Shown here: piece after piece, positions 10,870-21,724 of the stretch
Layout: each line of letters starts with the position of its first letter
Position numbering within the stretch: position 1 is the stretch's first letter
The notes under the pieces: generated by a model
What the model was told of the DNA's origin: nothing
The model's database searches: none
The model's input: the letters and a program-made list of their open reading frames with translations, nothing else
Source of the DNA: Catonia carolina
Taxonomy: Eukaryota; Arthropoda; Insecta; Hemiptera; Achilidae
Assembly (NCBI GenBank): GCA_035578175.1
Contig: JAQMRL010000003.1
Coordinates: forward strand, 92,916,469 to 92,980,468
Length of the DNA stretch: 64,000 nt
Reading direction: 5' to 3'
Made by a program: the position numbers and the translations under genes

Positions 10870-11024
10870 AGTGAAGTGTTCCATACGTGCTGTGTGTTTT
10901 TATTTGTATAATTCGTGAGTCATTTTTATGTTTATTATTTTTATTTTTATATTATTATATGCAATTTTTGTTTTTCCTTTTTTTCTGGAAAGATATATCT
11001 ATGTAATGGTTCCGTTTTCTTTTT

Positions 11025-12499
11025 ATGGATTGGCTTAATTTTGATCTAAATAATACCTATATTCAATTTAAAGAATGTGAGAATATGAATGAGTGGAATT
11101 TGGCTGTCAGGAGAGAAAATAGTGAGTATACATGGTTGAAGGTATTTCATTTAAATATTAGATCTATAAGAAAATATTGGGACGAGTTATTAATCGTATT
11201 GAAATACAGTGATTTTGACTTAATCTGCTTATCGGAGGTTAATATTAAAGAACACGATGTAAATTTGTACAAGTTAGAAGGTTATAATACAGTAAATTGC
11301 CTGAGAGAAAAAAAAATGGTGGAGGGTTAATAATTTTTTACCGTGAAAAGTTTTTATTTAAAAAAATTAATAATAAATTTAATTCTTTTGAATGTTTGTC
11401 TGGATGTATTGTTTGTAAAAGCGACAACTTTATATTTAATTTGGTTTTAGTTTATCGACCACCTAATTTAAATCGTAGAAATTTTATTCAGGACATTAAT
11501 TTACTACTGGATAACTTATCGGACTCTCAGCTTATTTTTGTTGGAGATATGAATATTGATTTACTGGAAAAATCTAACCCTGATGTAATGGATTATGAAG
11601 TTACACTTTACAGTTATGGACTAATTAATGTGATAGAGACAGCAACTAGAGAGGAAGTAAAAGAAGGTGAATTAAAATCTTCTTTAATTGATCACATATT
11701 TATTAGATCAAAAAGTAATCAAATTATTTCTTCAGTTGTTCACCATAAATTTGCAGATCATTATCCTATTGTTGTTTCTATTAGCAGAACAAGACCAACT
11801 GTTAGTCCATCTAGTATCCGAATTACTAATAATTATGTTGAAAAAATTAGCAATAAGAAAGTGGATTATCTCATTAAAAATTTTGATTGGAACTCTTGCG
11901 TTGACGATAATGCTGATACATTTATGAATAATATTGTTAGTACATTCAACTCGATCTATAATTCAAGTAGTATAATTGTGAATAGAGAAAATAATAATTT
12001 AGTTCCTAGGGAAAGATGTAAAGCATGGATGATGAATGAATTGTATATAAAAATTAAGGAAAAGGATCGTTTGTTTAGAAAGTGGAAATCTAATCCAAAT
12101 AATATAAATTATAGACTAAATTATATTAGCTGTAGAAACAAAATTACTAATGAAATTAAAAAAGTAAAGAATCAATATTTTAGAAATAAGTTTGAACTAA
12201 ATAAATTTAATACAAAGAAATTATGGGTTGAAGTAAATACAGTATTGAATAGGAAAACTGACAAAAATACTGATGAGAAAATTATTAGTTCATTTGGTAA
12301 CAATTATGCAGACATTGTACATGAATTTTCGTATAATTTTGTTAAGCAAATAGATGACCTGGTTAATGATAATAAATGTTTGAATGGAGAAGGTTCTTTT
12401 GCTGCAGATTGCATTACACAAGTTAACTTTTATTTACCTTTTACAAAAGCAAACACAATTGATAAAATAATAAGACAGGATATTTCTATCAATAAATAA
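11025..12499 (+). pseudogene. LINE ORF2, endonuclease part, frameshifted
   Basis: N-terminal endonuclease/exonuclease/phosphatase domain that nicks the target DNA for target-primed reverse transcription. Visible motifs: FHLNIRSI (Asn), DLICLSE (Glu), LVYRPPN, FVGDMNIDLL (Asp, Asn), SLIDHIFIRS, and FADHYPIVVSIS (Asp-His pair). All expected catalytic residues are present. The frame shifts inside an A-run near 11310-11320: the first piece stops at 11330 and the second reads GGGLIIFYREK from the overlapping frame. After the domain comes a lysine/asparagine-rich linker (KEKDRLFRKWK) leading into the reverse transcriptase. The second piece stops at 12499 in an AT-rich repeat. The GxD-type motif that normally precedes the fingers is missing or decayed at the break. 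Confidence 0.85.
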
Positions 12500-12504
12500 T
12501 AATA

Positions 12505-13971
12505 AATAAAGTAAGAGCTATTGATATAATAAATAATAAAAATATTTTTAACCATTTATTATCAACGTTGATAAATAACTGTATACGAAGTGGATATTTT
12601 CCTAATATTCTAAAGGTTTCTATTATTCGGCCGTTATATAAAAAAGGAGACTCTAGTAATGTTTCCAATTACCGGCCTATATCTATATTGTCAGTAATAG
12701 AAAAGATTTTTGAGAAATATATTGTATTTCACCTAAATAAATATATAAAAGAAAATAATATTATAAATGATAATCAATACGGGTTTCAGAAAGGTAAAGG
12801 CACTGAGAATCTTATGGTTGAAATTAATGACTATATTAATAATAATTTAGATAAGGGTAAATTTGTTTTTGCCATATTTATTGACTATTCTCGTGCTTTT
12901 GATACTGTTAATGTAAATATTCTACTTACACGATTGCAAGAAATAGGTGTAGGTGATAGGTTTTTAAGATTGTTTAAAAATTATTTAATTGATAGGACAT
13001 TTAACGTTAAGATAGCAGAAACTTTTAGTGATATTAGTTTTCTAAAATATGGCGTACCTCAGGGAAGCTGTATAGGGCCGATTTTGTTTATAATTTATGT
13101 CAACAAGTTATTCAATATGGTTAAACTATGTAAATTATTCATGTACGCTGATGATGCTGTTCTTTTGTACTCTCATCGAGATATAAATACTTGTATTGCA
13201 ACGATGCAGGAGGAATTTGATAGAATTGTAAAGTGGTCATACAGTAATAATTTATTGCTTAATAGTGAAAAAACGAAATCTATGTGTTTTGGGTCACCTT
13301 TTGTAAAAATAGACATTAGATTGCGACAATTTGAGTTGCATAGTTCCAAGTGCTTTAATATTAAATCAAATTGTGATAACTGCCCTAAATTGTTATATGT
13401 AAATGACTTTAAGTACTTAGGGGTATACTTCGATGTTCATTTAAAATTTCATATTCATACTGCTTTCTTAGTTGATAAGATGAAAAAGTTAGTTGGTTGT
13501 TTTTATTACTTAAGACCTTTAATTGATGAAAAAATTTTTAAGATTGTATACAAATCCTTGGTCGAGTCTATTTTACGCTACGGAGTTCAAATATGGGGTG
13601 GTACGAGTATGGTTCATATAAATAGATTAAAATCTATGCAATTAAGGATTTTAAAATTGGGATTAGGTACTAGATGTGTAAATGATAATGAATTGTTTGA
13701 GATATTTGATACACTACCACCAGATAAATATTATAAATTCTTAAATATTTGTAAATATTATAATAATGATAATTACAAGCAAAAAGTAGAGATTCCATAC
13801 TCTGTTAGACGCCAACTTTATAATATACCTAGATTTTTTAATAATTATGGTGAAAGATCGCTAAAATGTATTATTCCATTATTGTTAAATAGTGTGCCTG
13901 AAAGTATCAGTTTGTCAACAGATACGCAAAAATTTAAAAGAAAAATTAAATTGTGGTTACAAAATATGTGA
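12505..13971 (+). pseudogene. LINE ORF2, reverse transcriptase part
   Basis: Reverse transcriptase of the LINE, open from about 12505 to the stop at 13971. Motifs in order: IIRPLYKKGD, NYRPISILSVIEKIFEKYI (motif 1), NQYGFQKGKGTENL (motif 2), FAIFIDYSRAFDTV (motif A, catalytic Asp), GVPQGSCIGPILFIIYVN (motif B), MYADDAVLLY (motif C, YADD catalytic pair), LNSEKTKSMCFG (D) and FKYLGVYFD (E). Thumb-like sequence follows, with YKSLVESILRYGVQIWGG. It was once continuous with the endonuclease part; an AT-repeat expansion at 12485-12525 changed the frame. The catalytic residues are intact, so decay is recent or mild. Confidence 0.88.
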
Positions 13972-14286
13972 ATTTATTAAATTGGTTTTTATTAGATGTT
14001 TTTGTACTATATTTTGTTTCATCTGTTCTTCACAAAGCCTGCTTGTGCGCCTATGCTTTTTTACATTGTTAACAAGTTATTAGTATTAAAGTGAAAATTA
14101 TTTTAAAGTATATTAAACATTCATAATAGTTGCAAATATGTATACTTATTTTTTTGTTATATTTGTATTGTATATAATTTTAACTGTATTTGATTGTATC
14201 ATGGGCACCTGATGTTAAGTTCCTTGAACTTATCAGGACCCAAAACTACTAATTTTCAATAAAGTTATTTCTATTCTATTCTATTC

Positions 14287-14340
<54 letters not shown>
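14287..14340. repeat. (ATT)n microsatellite at LINE 3' end
   Basis: About 18 TTA/ATT units directly after the LINE tail. The sequence from there to about 14800 is AT-rich with no recognised gene. Confidence 0.9.
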
Positions 14341-14809
14341 ATGCATATTTCATTTAAATACATATATACAAACTGTGAAGACACTAATCTATGATCAATA
14401 ACATTTTCAAACGCCAATATTTAGAGGTCCTTAACTTTTGAAGGGAACATCAAAATTGCGTAATTCTTTCACTAAAAATAAGTTCACTCTTTAAACAACT
14501 ACATTTCGTACGCTGCATGTATATAGGAAATAATTATAATCCGAAAACGTTTACGCGACAGGACTTATAAAAGTCCGGGCGTACTTCAATCAAATTTTTT
14601 TACAAAATGAATGGCTACAGTATTGAAATCACTAACAAAAATATACATTTTCATTTGGTCTGTAAGTGTTCTCGGTATATAATGATCCCGTATACGATGT
14701 TTTATCAATGTCAGACTTCCAGTTAATAAGTAATCATCGTGGAAACGAAAAACCGTCCGATTTAACGGCTGTTATTTTTTTTAAATTATTAATAGGTTAA
14801 TTTTTTATG

Positions 14810-14970
14810 AATAGGACAAAATAGTTGCGTATCATGATTTTACATAAGACGAGAGAATTTTACTGTGTTATAAAAATATTTGTTTTTTAACGAAATGTTA
14901 TTGAGAAGGCTAGTAGCGGGCCGATTCTGCTTCTCTCCGCAAGGGGCAATCAAATCTTGCCACACAGTAC
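14810..14970 (-). repeat. Right arm of the inverted repeat flanking the LINE
   Basis: Partner of 9798-9985 in inverted orientation, with a 27-bp perfect block at 14914-14940. Outside 14970 the similarity with sequence left of 9798 stops, so the element edge probably lies near 14975. Confidence 0.8.
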
Positions 14971-14984
14971 TACATCCACCCGTC

Positions 14985-15560
14985 CCTCGACTATTGTTAC
15001 GGACGGTTTACAAAACTACCTAATGTATATATTTTTCTTCATTTCATAGTAAAATACGTTTTTTATAAATACAGTACAAAGCGAATGGAGAGTGATTTAA
15101 TGTATTATAATCATCAGTTATTATTGTTATTCAGTTATAGGCTTATTATTAGGCACAGTTAATTTACAAATAATAGGCCTACTGCTTTTGACAGCAAATG
15201 ATTATCAATTACATACGCCTAACTAACAAATGAAACGCATAGTGAATATTGTCAGTCACTGTTTAATCAACTGTCGTTCAGTGCGATCATTACAGTTACA
15301 AAATGTTGAGGTTTTTTTGATGTGTGTGGACGAATTTATAGAATACCAAGTGTAGTGTTTCTTATTTTATTGTTTACCATTGTATGGTAACTAATAGTAC
15401 TAATTGTACTAGTTGTACTAGAAAAAGTATGTACTACTAATGTAATGTGTACTATTAGAAACTTTATTAGCTACACCGGCAAATTATTTTTAGAAAAAAA
15501 ACAGTAAGAATATCAATGACATTCATAACAGTGCGTAAAAGTGTTCTACAAATATTGGTT
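14985..15560. other. AT-rich, no gene seen
   Basis: No gene or element recognised in this stretch. Confidence 0.45.
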
Positions 15561-15561
15561 A

Positions 15562-16315
15562 AATAACTGGAGTCACGAGTTTGACATTAGTTTTTCTTGA
15601 GGAGTAAAGGAGGAAAGCATCAGTGCGCATGCGCAACTGCTTTAATTCAAGTACAACCAACAGAACAACGTCCACAGTATCTAGAACACATACAATATAT
15701 CGCAGAACCTTTTGTAGGTTAACTGTACAAATATAACTGTTTGTTGCCGTAAACAAAAAAGTTGCTTTCTCGAAAACGTGGTCGCATTATTTACAGTGCT
15801 GAACGAAATCTGATATGCACTGTAATAAACTGTTGTGAAGTTAAAGTTAAACAAAAATGCCTTTTAACAAAAGCCATGAGTGAGTGGCTAACTACTGTGA
15901 TGTTTCCATAACTCGAAAAATAAAGAAGGAAATAAAAGACGTAAAGAAGCTATTCATCTTCAACAGTTTTGTTGACACCTGGTAAAAAAAGAAACAGTTA
16001 GGTAGATACTGGTGAGACTGATAGTAAAGACAACGGTGATAGTGATATTAAAAAAGGCGATTGAACCGTAGAAGACTTTGTTCCAAAAGAATAAGGTAGC
16101 TGGTAATTACAGTGAATACTCAAACATTTCTAGTCGTGTAATTAAGCTATAGGCAATATTACAAGTCAGATTTTGTCTCATAAAGTTTATGAAGAAAACC
16201 TTTTTTCGCAATAAACCACAGCTTACAAAATGTATGTAGAAACTGCACGGTAGTGAAATGTAGTTTCACTGTTGAGGTTAGCAGCACTGTCAAATTCTCA
16301 CTTTCCTTCCTTAAA
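15562..16315 (+). mobile_element. IS630/Tc1-like non-autonomous element, copy 1 (one end lost)
   Basis: An inverted partner of 17603-18367 with about 75-80% similarity. It starts with the TIR-like 'taactggagtcacgag'. The sense strand holds decayed transposase N-terminus text: a TCTCGAAAACGTGGTCG block (SRKRGR) at about 15768, then ATGCCTTTTAACAAAAG (MPFNKS) at about 15857. In-frame stops and indels make it non-coding. The distal roughly 40 bp, including the second TIR, are missing compared with copy 2. The transposase assignment is inference from the basic N-terminal motif and element structure. Confidence 0.6.
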
Positions 16316-16329
16316 AAATAAAGTAAAAA

Positions 16330-17135
16330 AGTAATTTTTTAGTATCTGAATATCCGTTGTTGCTAATGACCAAGAAAATATGCAAACAAAATAAAGGACG
16401 TACTTAATCTGTGCATGATTTACTTTATTTTAAATCATACCTTTAATGTAACTTCCAAATCCATATTTTTATTTCATTCGATTAAAGATATAAAATAAAC
16501 TACCCAATTGTTTTTGTATCACAAAAAAATACAAAAGAATGTTATGAGATCACATTTTATGTTTTTCCACTTATTAATTGTATGTCAACTATATTTTTTC
16601 TGCTAAATGTTTAGATGTTGGTTGTAATTCATTTCTTTCTAATTCGTTTATAAAATGATATGTTTGTAACTTGAGGCTAAATGCCAGAAACACACTTCTA
16701 TATCAGACGCTGATACAAAGAGTTTTATTACATTACTTGACAGGGTACTGATTTCTAACTGTAGGCGATCTGATCTGAATTCAGTTTAGTTCTGAAATTT
16801 CTGTAACGTTACGGTTGCTTATTTAGGTTACCAATTCCAGTATTTAGTTGAATCTACCAATTGTCAGTGGTATACGCTACATAATCAAAAGTAAGAAATT
16901 ATTTTTGATTGTTAGTGTATTGTGTAGACATCGGCATATTTACTGTATTTTATATTTTATATTGTATTTGTATTGTATTGCTGTATTTTATATTTTTAGT
17001 GTATTTTGTGTATATAATGGGACTTATGTAATCCAACAAACTATTAAATTATTTTAAACTCGTAAATTGTCTTTTCTTTTATTCATTTTGCTTAATTTTA
17101 CTTGTTTTACGTCTTTTAGTTTTATAATTCATTCA
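16330..17135. other. AT-rich spacer, no gene seen
   Basis: Separates the two inverted element copies. An open frame at 16848-17057 is hydrophobic, of simple composition (Tyr/Ile/Leu from TA-rich words) and unlikely to be a gene. Confidence 0.45.
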
Positions 17136-17137
17136 TA

Positions 17138-17475
17138 CAGGGTAATTTTTAAGTATAGAAAACGGCTTTGTATTGCGTAACAGAGACGTACTTGGCGGAA
17201 GAAGCTTATGCGGATCTGCATAGATTTAAAAATCAAAATTTTGGTGGGTTTGAAATTTTTTTCCGCCATCTTGGATGCGCTTTATTGGATTCAACTTTAT
17301 TGTTTTTAAATGGGATGGTGGCCATGTGATACGTCATTTCAACGTGAAATTTCAAGAAAAAAAACAATGGCGCGAACCATTTTTCGATAGATGCCTTCGT
17401 TTTCGAGTTTAACATTATAATAGAAAACACTAAAAATTGTACAAAACTTAATTCAAAATACAAGAAATTATCCTG
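17138..17475. mobile_element. Non-autonomous TIR element
   Basis: The left end CAGGGTAATTTTT and the reverse-complemented right end CAGGATAATTTCT match at 11/13, and outside them TCATTCA/TGAATGA are also inverted. The 338-bp interior contains a 'ccgccatcttgga' block and no transposase. TIR style (CAGGG start) resembles that of the mariner remnant at 19524-20108, suggesting the same group, but the interiors are unrelated. A TA precedes the left end; the right flank does not show TA. Confidence 0.5.
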
Positions 17476-17602
17476 AATGATACACTACCACTGTACCCCT
17501 TCACAGGTAGCAATACTAATCACATTGTACACTCCTTTCATACAATACCAGATCTCACCTGTCTCACATAACCATTTCTAGCCTAACGTTACACTACATA
17601 TA

Positions 17603-18367
17603 GATACTGAAGTCACGAGATTGCCTTTTGCGTATGTATGGGCTGTGAGGAAGGGAAGTGAAATATTTGCAGTGCTACCAACCTCAACAGTGAGACACTA
17701 TTCGTACATTTCACTACCGTGCAGTTTATAGATACATTTTGTAAGCTCTGGTTTATTCTGAGAACATTTTTTCTTCATAAACCTAATAAAAAATAAATGT
17801 GACCTGTAATATTGCCTATAACTTAATTACATGACTAGAAATGTTTGATTTACTGTATTTACGAATGAATCGCCTTCTTTACTATTGCTATCATCGACGT
17901 TTTCATTATCAGTCTCTCTAGTATCTACCTAACCGTTTTCTTTTACCAGGTGTCATCAAAACTGTTAAAGAACAGCTTCTTCACGTCCTTAATAATATCC
18001 TTCTTTATTTTTTGAATTGTGGAAAGAGAAATATCATAGTAGTTATCCACTCGTTCACGACTTTTGTTAAAAGGCATGGATAGGCATTTTTGATTAGCTT
18101 CAACTTCACAACATTTTATTACATTGCGTTCAGACTGTGAATAGTTCGACCACGTTTTCGAGAAACCGACATTTGTGTTTACGGTAACAAACAGTTATAC
18201 TCGTATAGTTAACCTACAAAAGGGTCCGCCATATACTGTATATGCTGTGGGTATAGTATAAGTTGTTATGTTTGTTGTACTGAAATTAAAGCAGTCGCGC
18301 ATACGCACTGATGCTTTCCCCCTTTACCCCTCGTTGCAAACAAGGGCAAACTCATGACTCAAGTAAC
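17603..18367 (-). mobile_element. IS630/Tc1-like non-autonomous element, copy 2 (both ends present)
   Basis: Inverted copy of 15562-16315. It is bounded by imperfect TIRs (GATACTGAAGTCACGAG versus reverse-complemented right end GTTACTTGAGTCATGAG, 13/17) and flanked by TATA on both sides (17599-17602 and 18368-18371), as expected for a TA-targeting superfamily. The minus strand reads a basic N-terminal segment (VSRKRGRTIHS), then after a short decayed stretch MPFNKSRERVDNYYDISLST followed by IQKIKKD. This is a helix-turn-helix-like DNA-binding domain of the kind found in IS630/Tc1-type transposases. No catalytic domain is present. Confidence 0.6.
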
Positions 18368-18379
18368 TATAACATAACT

Positions 18380-19515
18380 CTATCCAGAGATTAGTCACTT
18401 TCTTTTAAAATCGGTATTCTCATTGGACCTACATAATATTACAGGTATTTCTTACTCAAGGAATCTTAAGGAACGATTTTGAGTTGCCTACTGACTATTG
18501 TAAAAACAAATAAAACTTAGGCTTCTCCAAAATATTTCAGTACTCAATATTGCAAAATATTTATGAATGAAAAGCGAAGTAAATGTGAGGTCTACAATAA
18601 GGAAAAGATTTTTAATTCGCCAATAATGAATACCCATTTATTTTTAGTATCAAGAATGATTTTTAACTAATAGTTTTTTTAATTGAATTGATTCTCTTGA
18701 AAGTAATTATTTCCTACAGTAATTAATAATCATTTTAAAATTTTAAATTTAATTGAATTTATGTTAACTATAAAAGAGGTACAGCTAATAAATTGATGCG
18801 TTCATAAAGATAAAGACTAGATATAACGGTACACTTTGTCAACCCTTATAGCAAACAGTGTTTGGGGTGGTTTTAGGGCGTCCGCTTGAGTTCATCCTTT
18901 AACTTAAAACTTTTGAATTAGACTTGAGAATCGTTCTTCTTTCATTTGATTTATAGTGGTTGTGAACAAGAATCTAAAACGAAGATTTCCTCTCCTGAGT
19001 TTTCCTCTTCTTTTCCTTGACGATTTCTTCCTCTCCCTTACATGTCTACCATTTTGAATCGTTCCTCATACTATAATTTATCCATCGAAACATGATTCAC
19101 ATCTTTCAGCACGTCTGTTATTCGTAGAGCTTTCCTTCTTGAAATTTCGATGTATTCAATGTTTTGGAAACATGATGGCATTGGGTTCGGATGACCTGGA
19201 CAGTGTAGCGAACCAACCGTACTTCCTTTACTTGATGCCCTCCTGCCAATAAACTGATCCGATTTTCTGTTTGGTCTCACAACGTTTTCATATAACATGG
19301 CAAACATCATTGTTTAGGTTGGATAAAGTTATCTTATTGCTTTTGAAAAAACATATTCGATAACTCAAATCACTCTCGCTTCCTGAAATTCAGTGTTATA
19401 CATAAACTTTAGTATTTTTATACTTTTCTGTTCAATTCACAAAAAAAGTATCTTGTTAACTAATAAACTCATGAACAAGAACTTTTATTAAGTACAATCT
19501 ATTTGTTTAATCAAT
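18380..19515. other. No element recognised
   Basis: AT-rich to 18830, then moderately GC-richer (18840-19310). The minus-strand open frame 19071-19310 (79 residues) has normal-looking composition but matches no family I know and has no upstream or downstream exon signals I trust. I leave it unassigned. Confidence 0.35.
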
Positions 19516-19523
19516 TAATAATA

Positions 19524-20108
19524 CAGGGAATTTCATAATGTTCTTCGGGGTTATGAAAATTCAGTACAAAAAACTATTTCACTTACCTAAATGAAAGTTG
19601 TACGGGCCGATGGAAGGACTCAAATATTTTTTTCAACATCTATTAATACTCAAGGTGTGCTCCTTTTGTGACACAGCACACATCAACACAAAAGTCTAGC
19701 TCTTGTCAAACACATTCTAACATGTCCTTTCAATACAAATGATTGCATTGATTATGCGATCCTTTAGCTCAGCGATATCGTTCGGCATTGGTGGGATAAA
19801 CACCTTGTCCTTCACATAACTCCAGAGAAAGAAGTCATATGGCTTGAGGTCTGGTGACCTTGGTGGCCACAGCATAATGTATTGATCTTCAGACGCGCGT
19901 CCTATCCAGCGCCGAGGCAATGTTGTGTTAAGGTACCGTCGAATCTCGTTATGAAAATGGGCAGAACAACCATCTTGCTAGAAAATGAAGTCGTTCCAAA
20001 AAAGACTATTTGAAGTGCTCTTTCGTATAGAACTTGTTTCATTCTTATAATCGAAATATTTTTTGTACTGAATTTTCGTAAACCTGAAGTACATTATGAA
20101 ACGCCCAG
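19524..20108 (-). mobile_element. Mariner-like element (DD41D-like), decayed
   Basis: A transposase C-terminal half is readable on the minus strand from about 20030 to 19717: QDGCSAHFHNEIRRYLN (second catalytic Asp), PRRWIGR, WPPRSPDLKPYDFFLW (third Asp) and YVKDKVFIPPMP. A TAG stop replaces the Gln normally preceding QDG. The spacing between the two Asp residues is about 45, slightly longer than the 41 typical of the related insect DD41D group. The element is bounded by long TIRs: 19531-19580 matches the reverse complement of 20050-20100 ('tttcataatgt.cttc..' through 'gaaaattcagtacaaaaaa'). At about 585 bp it is internally deleted and lacks the N-terminal half. Confidence 0.8.
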
Positions 20109-20483
20109 GCCATAGATATTAAATTACATAATAATATAATTAACGTAATTACAACTGCACATAGCGCGAGCTTATCGCTAAATAAACTGCATAAATAAAT
20201 ATTAATAAACTTAATTAACATTAACTTATAAACATTAATAAACATTAAGCATTAATAAACTGGTTTGTTGCTTTTCTTGGTTTCACTCCACCCTTTTTTT
20301 GTAGATATCAAAATATGTTGTATGATGCTGATGCTGATTTTTAGAACTGTAGCTCTTTAGGAAGTTGTAGGAATACGATTTATTGCTTTAAGGTAGTTAA
20401 CTCACTTTACCCAATAGGAACAAATGGTTAGGACTAAACTTTTCAATGGTACCGCTTAGATAAAGAACCTACAATGAGAGACC

Positions 20484-20580
20484 TATGTCAAGTCTGACAT
20501 TTTTTCATCCCTCATTTTCATTGTCTGTTTTAGCAGTAATTGCAAAACAGTCTGATGTACAACCAAATAAAATATATATA
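20484..20580 (+). mobile_element. SINE family S1, 5'-truncated copy
   Basis: Shares with the next two copies the tail 'tctgacattttttcatc..ctcattttcattgtctgttttagcagtaattgcaaaacag', but lacks the tRNA-like head. It is the first of three head-to-tail neighbours. Confidence 0.65.
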
Positions 20581-20593
20581 ACGATTTTATTTA

Positions 20594-20762
20594 GGCCGGC
20601 CCGTAGTGACTACTAAGTCAGTGCAATTGTCTTCTACGCTCTGGGGTCCCTGGTTCGATTCCCAGTTAGGTCTGGCATTTTTTCATCACTCATTTTCAAC
20701 TATCACCCTTCTCATTGGTTGCATTAGCAGTTATTGCAAAATTGTTGGGTATAAAACAACAA
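20594..20762 (+). mobile_element. tRNA-type SINE family S1, copy 2
   Basis: tRNA-like head beginning GGCCGGCCCGTAGTGACTA with a perfect Pol III B-box GGTTCGATTCC (20652-20662). The family tail follows and ends in an A-rich stretch. It is in the same orientation as the copies before and after it. Confidence 0.75.
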
Positions 20763-20781
20763 AAAAAAAGATTTTCTTTTG

Positions 20782-20940
20782 ACCGGCCCGTACTGTAGAG
20801 GTCAGCGCGATTGGCTTCTACGCTGGGATTAGATACCCGGTCAGGTTTAGGATTTTTCATCACTAATTTTTATCGATCATTTTTCTCATTGTTTGCTTTA
20901 GCAGTATTTGTATAACAATCGGACGTGAAACAAAAAAGCA
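20782..20940 (+). mobile_element. tRNA-type SINE family S1, copy 3
   Basis: Head 'gaccggcccgtactgtagaggtcagcgcgattgg' and the family tail 'tttttcatcac..atttttctcattgtttgctttagcagtatttg'. The B-box is corrupted (TTAGATACCCGG). It ends in an A-rich run. Confidence 0.7.
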
Positions 20941-21055
20941 ATAACGATTTTCAGAATTTTTTTGAAGCTTGAGTGTGTTTTTTGGCTGTGCTTCAGCGTA
21001 CTTCAGGAGTCCGGTAGAACGGATCCTAATTGTTTTTATGTTATCCAATCTCCAG

Positions 21056-21142
21056 CAGAAGAGAAACAAAAGAAAAGGGGAAGGAGAAGAAGAAGAATGA
21101 GGAGGAGTAGGAGAAGGAGGAGGAAAAGAAAAAGAGGTACAG
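21056..21142 (+). repeat. Polypurine tract (GAA/GGA-rich)
   Basis: About 85 bp of nearly uninterrupted purines on the plus strand (agaaga/ggagga units). The arginine/lysine-only reading frames across it are composition artefacts. Such tracts can adopt triplex structures; similar (GAA)-rich tails close the RTE LINE pieces in this window. Confidence 0.7.
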
Positions 21143-21724
21143 ATCATAGACAGACCCAAAGGAAAGTATTTCTCTGAAATTTATACATCTTATGAAAACT
21201 TAATAATATTTAAAGTAAAGCATGAACGAATTCAATCGAATTATTTCATCTGATTTTATTGAACTTCGAATTATGATGACAAAAGATTCCATTGTAAAAC
21301 AAGAACAATGTAATTTACGTAGTAGTGTAACATATTCTTACTTTAAATAAATTTAAATGAAGGTAAAATTTTTATCTGAACTCAAATGATGAATAACTGA
21401 AATAAATCGTATTATCAAATTCTTTGTGGTCTTTTTAAAAAAATAGAATTAAAGAATAATTTATATGTGTCATAAAATATAATTTGATATGTATTTGTGT
21501 ATAATTCGTAGTATAATAAATATAAATATTTATAGCAGTTTAATGATAATTATCGCAATAAAACAAGATTGTCTTGTTAAATTTCATGTTGGTAGTAATA
21601 TTTCATGAATTTACGCTATTCAATAAAACATAAGCTTAGCATTAGTCACCGTGTCTATACTTCACAGCCCTCTTTGGAATTATAATAATAATTGTACCTA
21701 CCCATACCGTAATATTAATATATA

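Larger units (their letters stand above)
10030..14287 (+). mobile_element. CR1/L2-like non-LTR retrotransposon, near full length
   Basis: A LINE with ORF1 (zinc-finger remnant, coiled coil, Baculo_FP-type C-terminal domain), ORF2 (apurinic-like endonuclease plus reverse transcriptase) and an approximately 310-bp 3' UTR. The UTR carries AATAAA (about 14260) and a short pentanucleotide tail of TTCTA units (14267-14285), then an (ATT)n array. It is 5'-truncated: ORF1 is open upstream with no initiator. ORF2 is broken by two small indels, near 11315 and in an AT-repeat near 12500. The reverse transcriptase has no visible RNase H. CR1/L2-group placement rests on the FP-domain ORF1 and microsatellite tail; a Jockey-group placement is not excluded. 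Confidence 0.88.

Noticed and set aside
19071..19310. Minus-strand open frame of 79 codons of ordinary composition
   Set aside because: No motif recognised and no flanking signals; could be a decayed transposon part.
20863..21177. Arginine/lysine-rich and proline/serine-rich open frames on both strands
   Set aside because: Products of a polypurine tract overlapping a SINE end.
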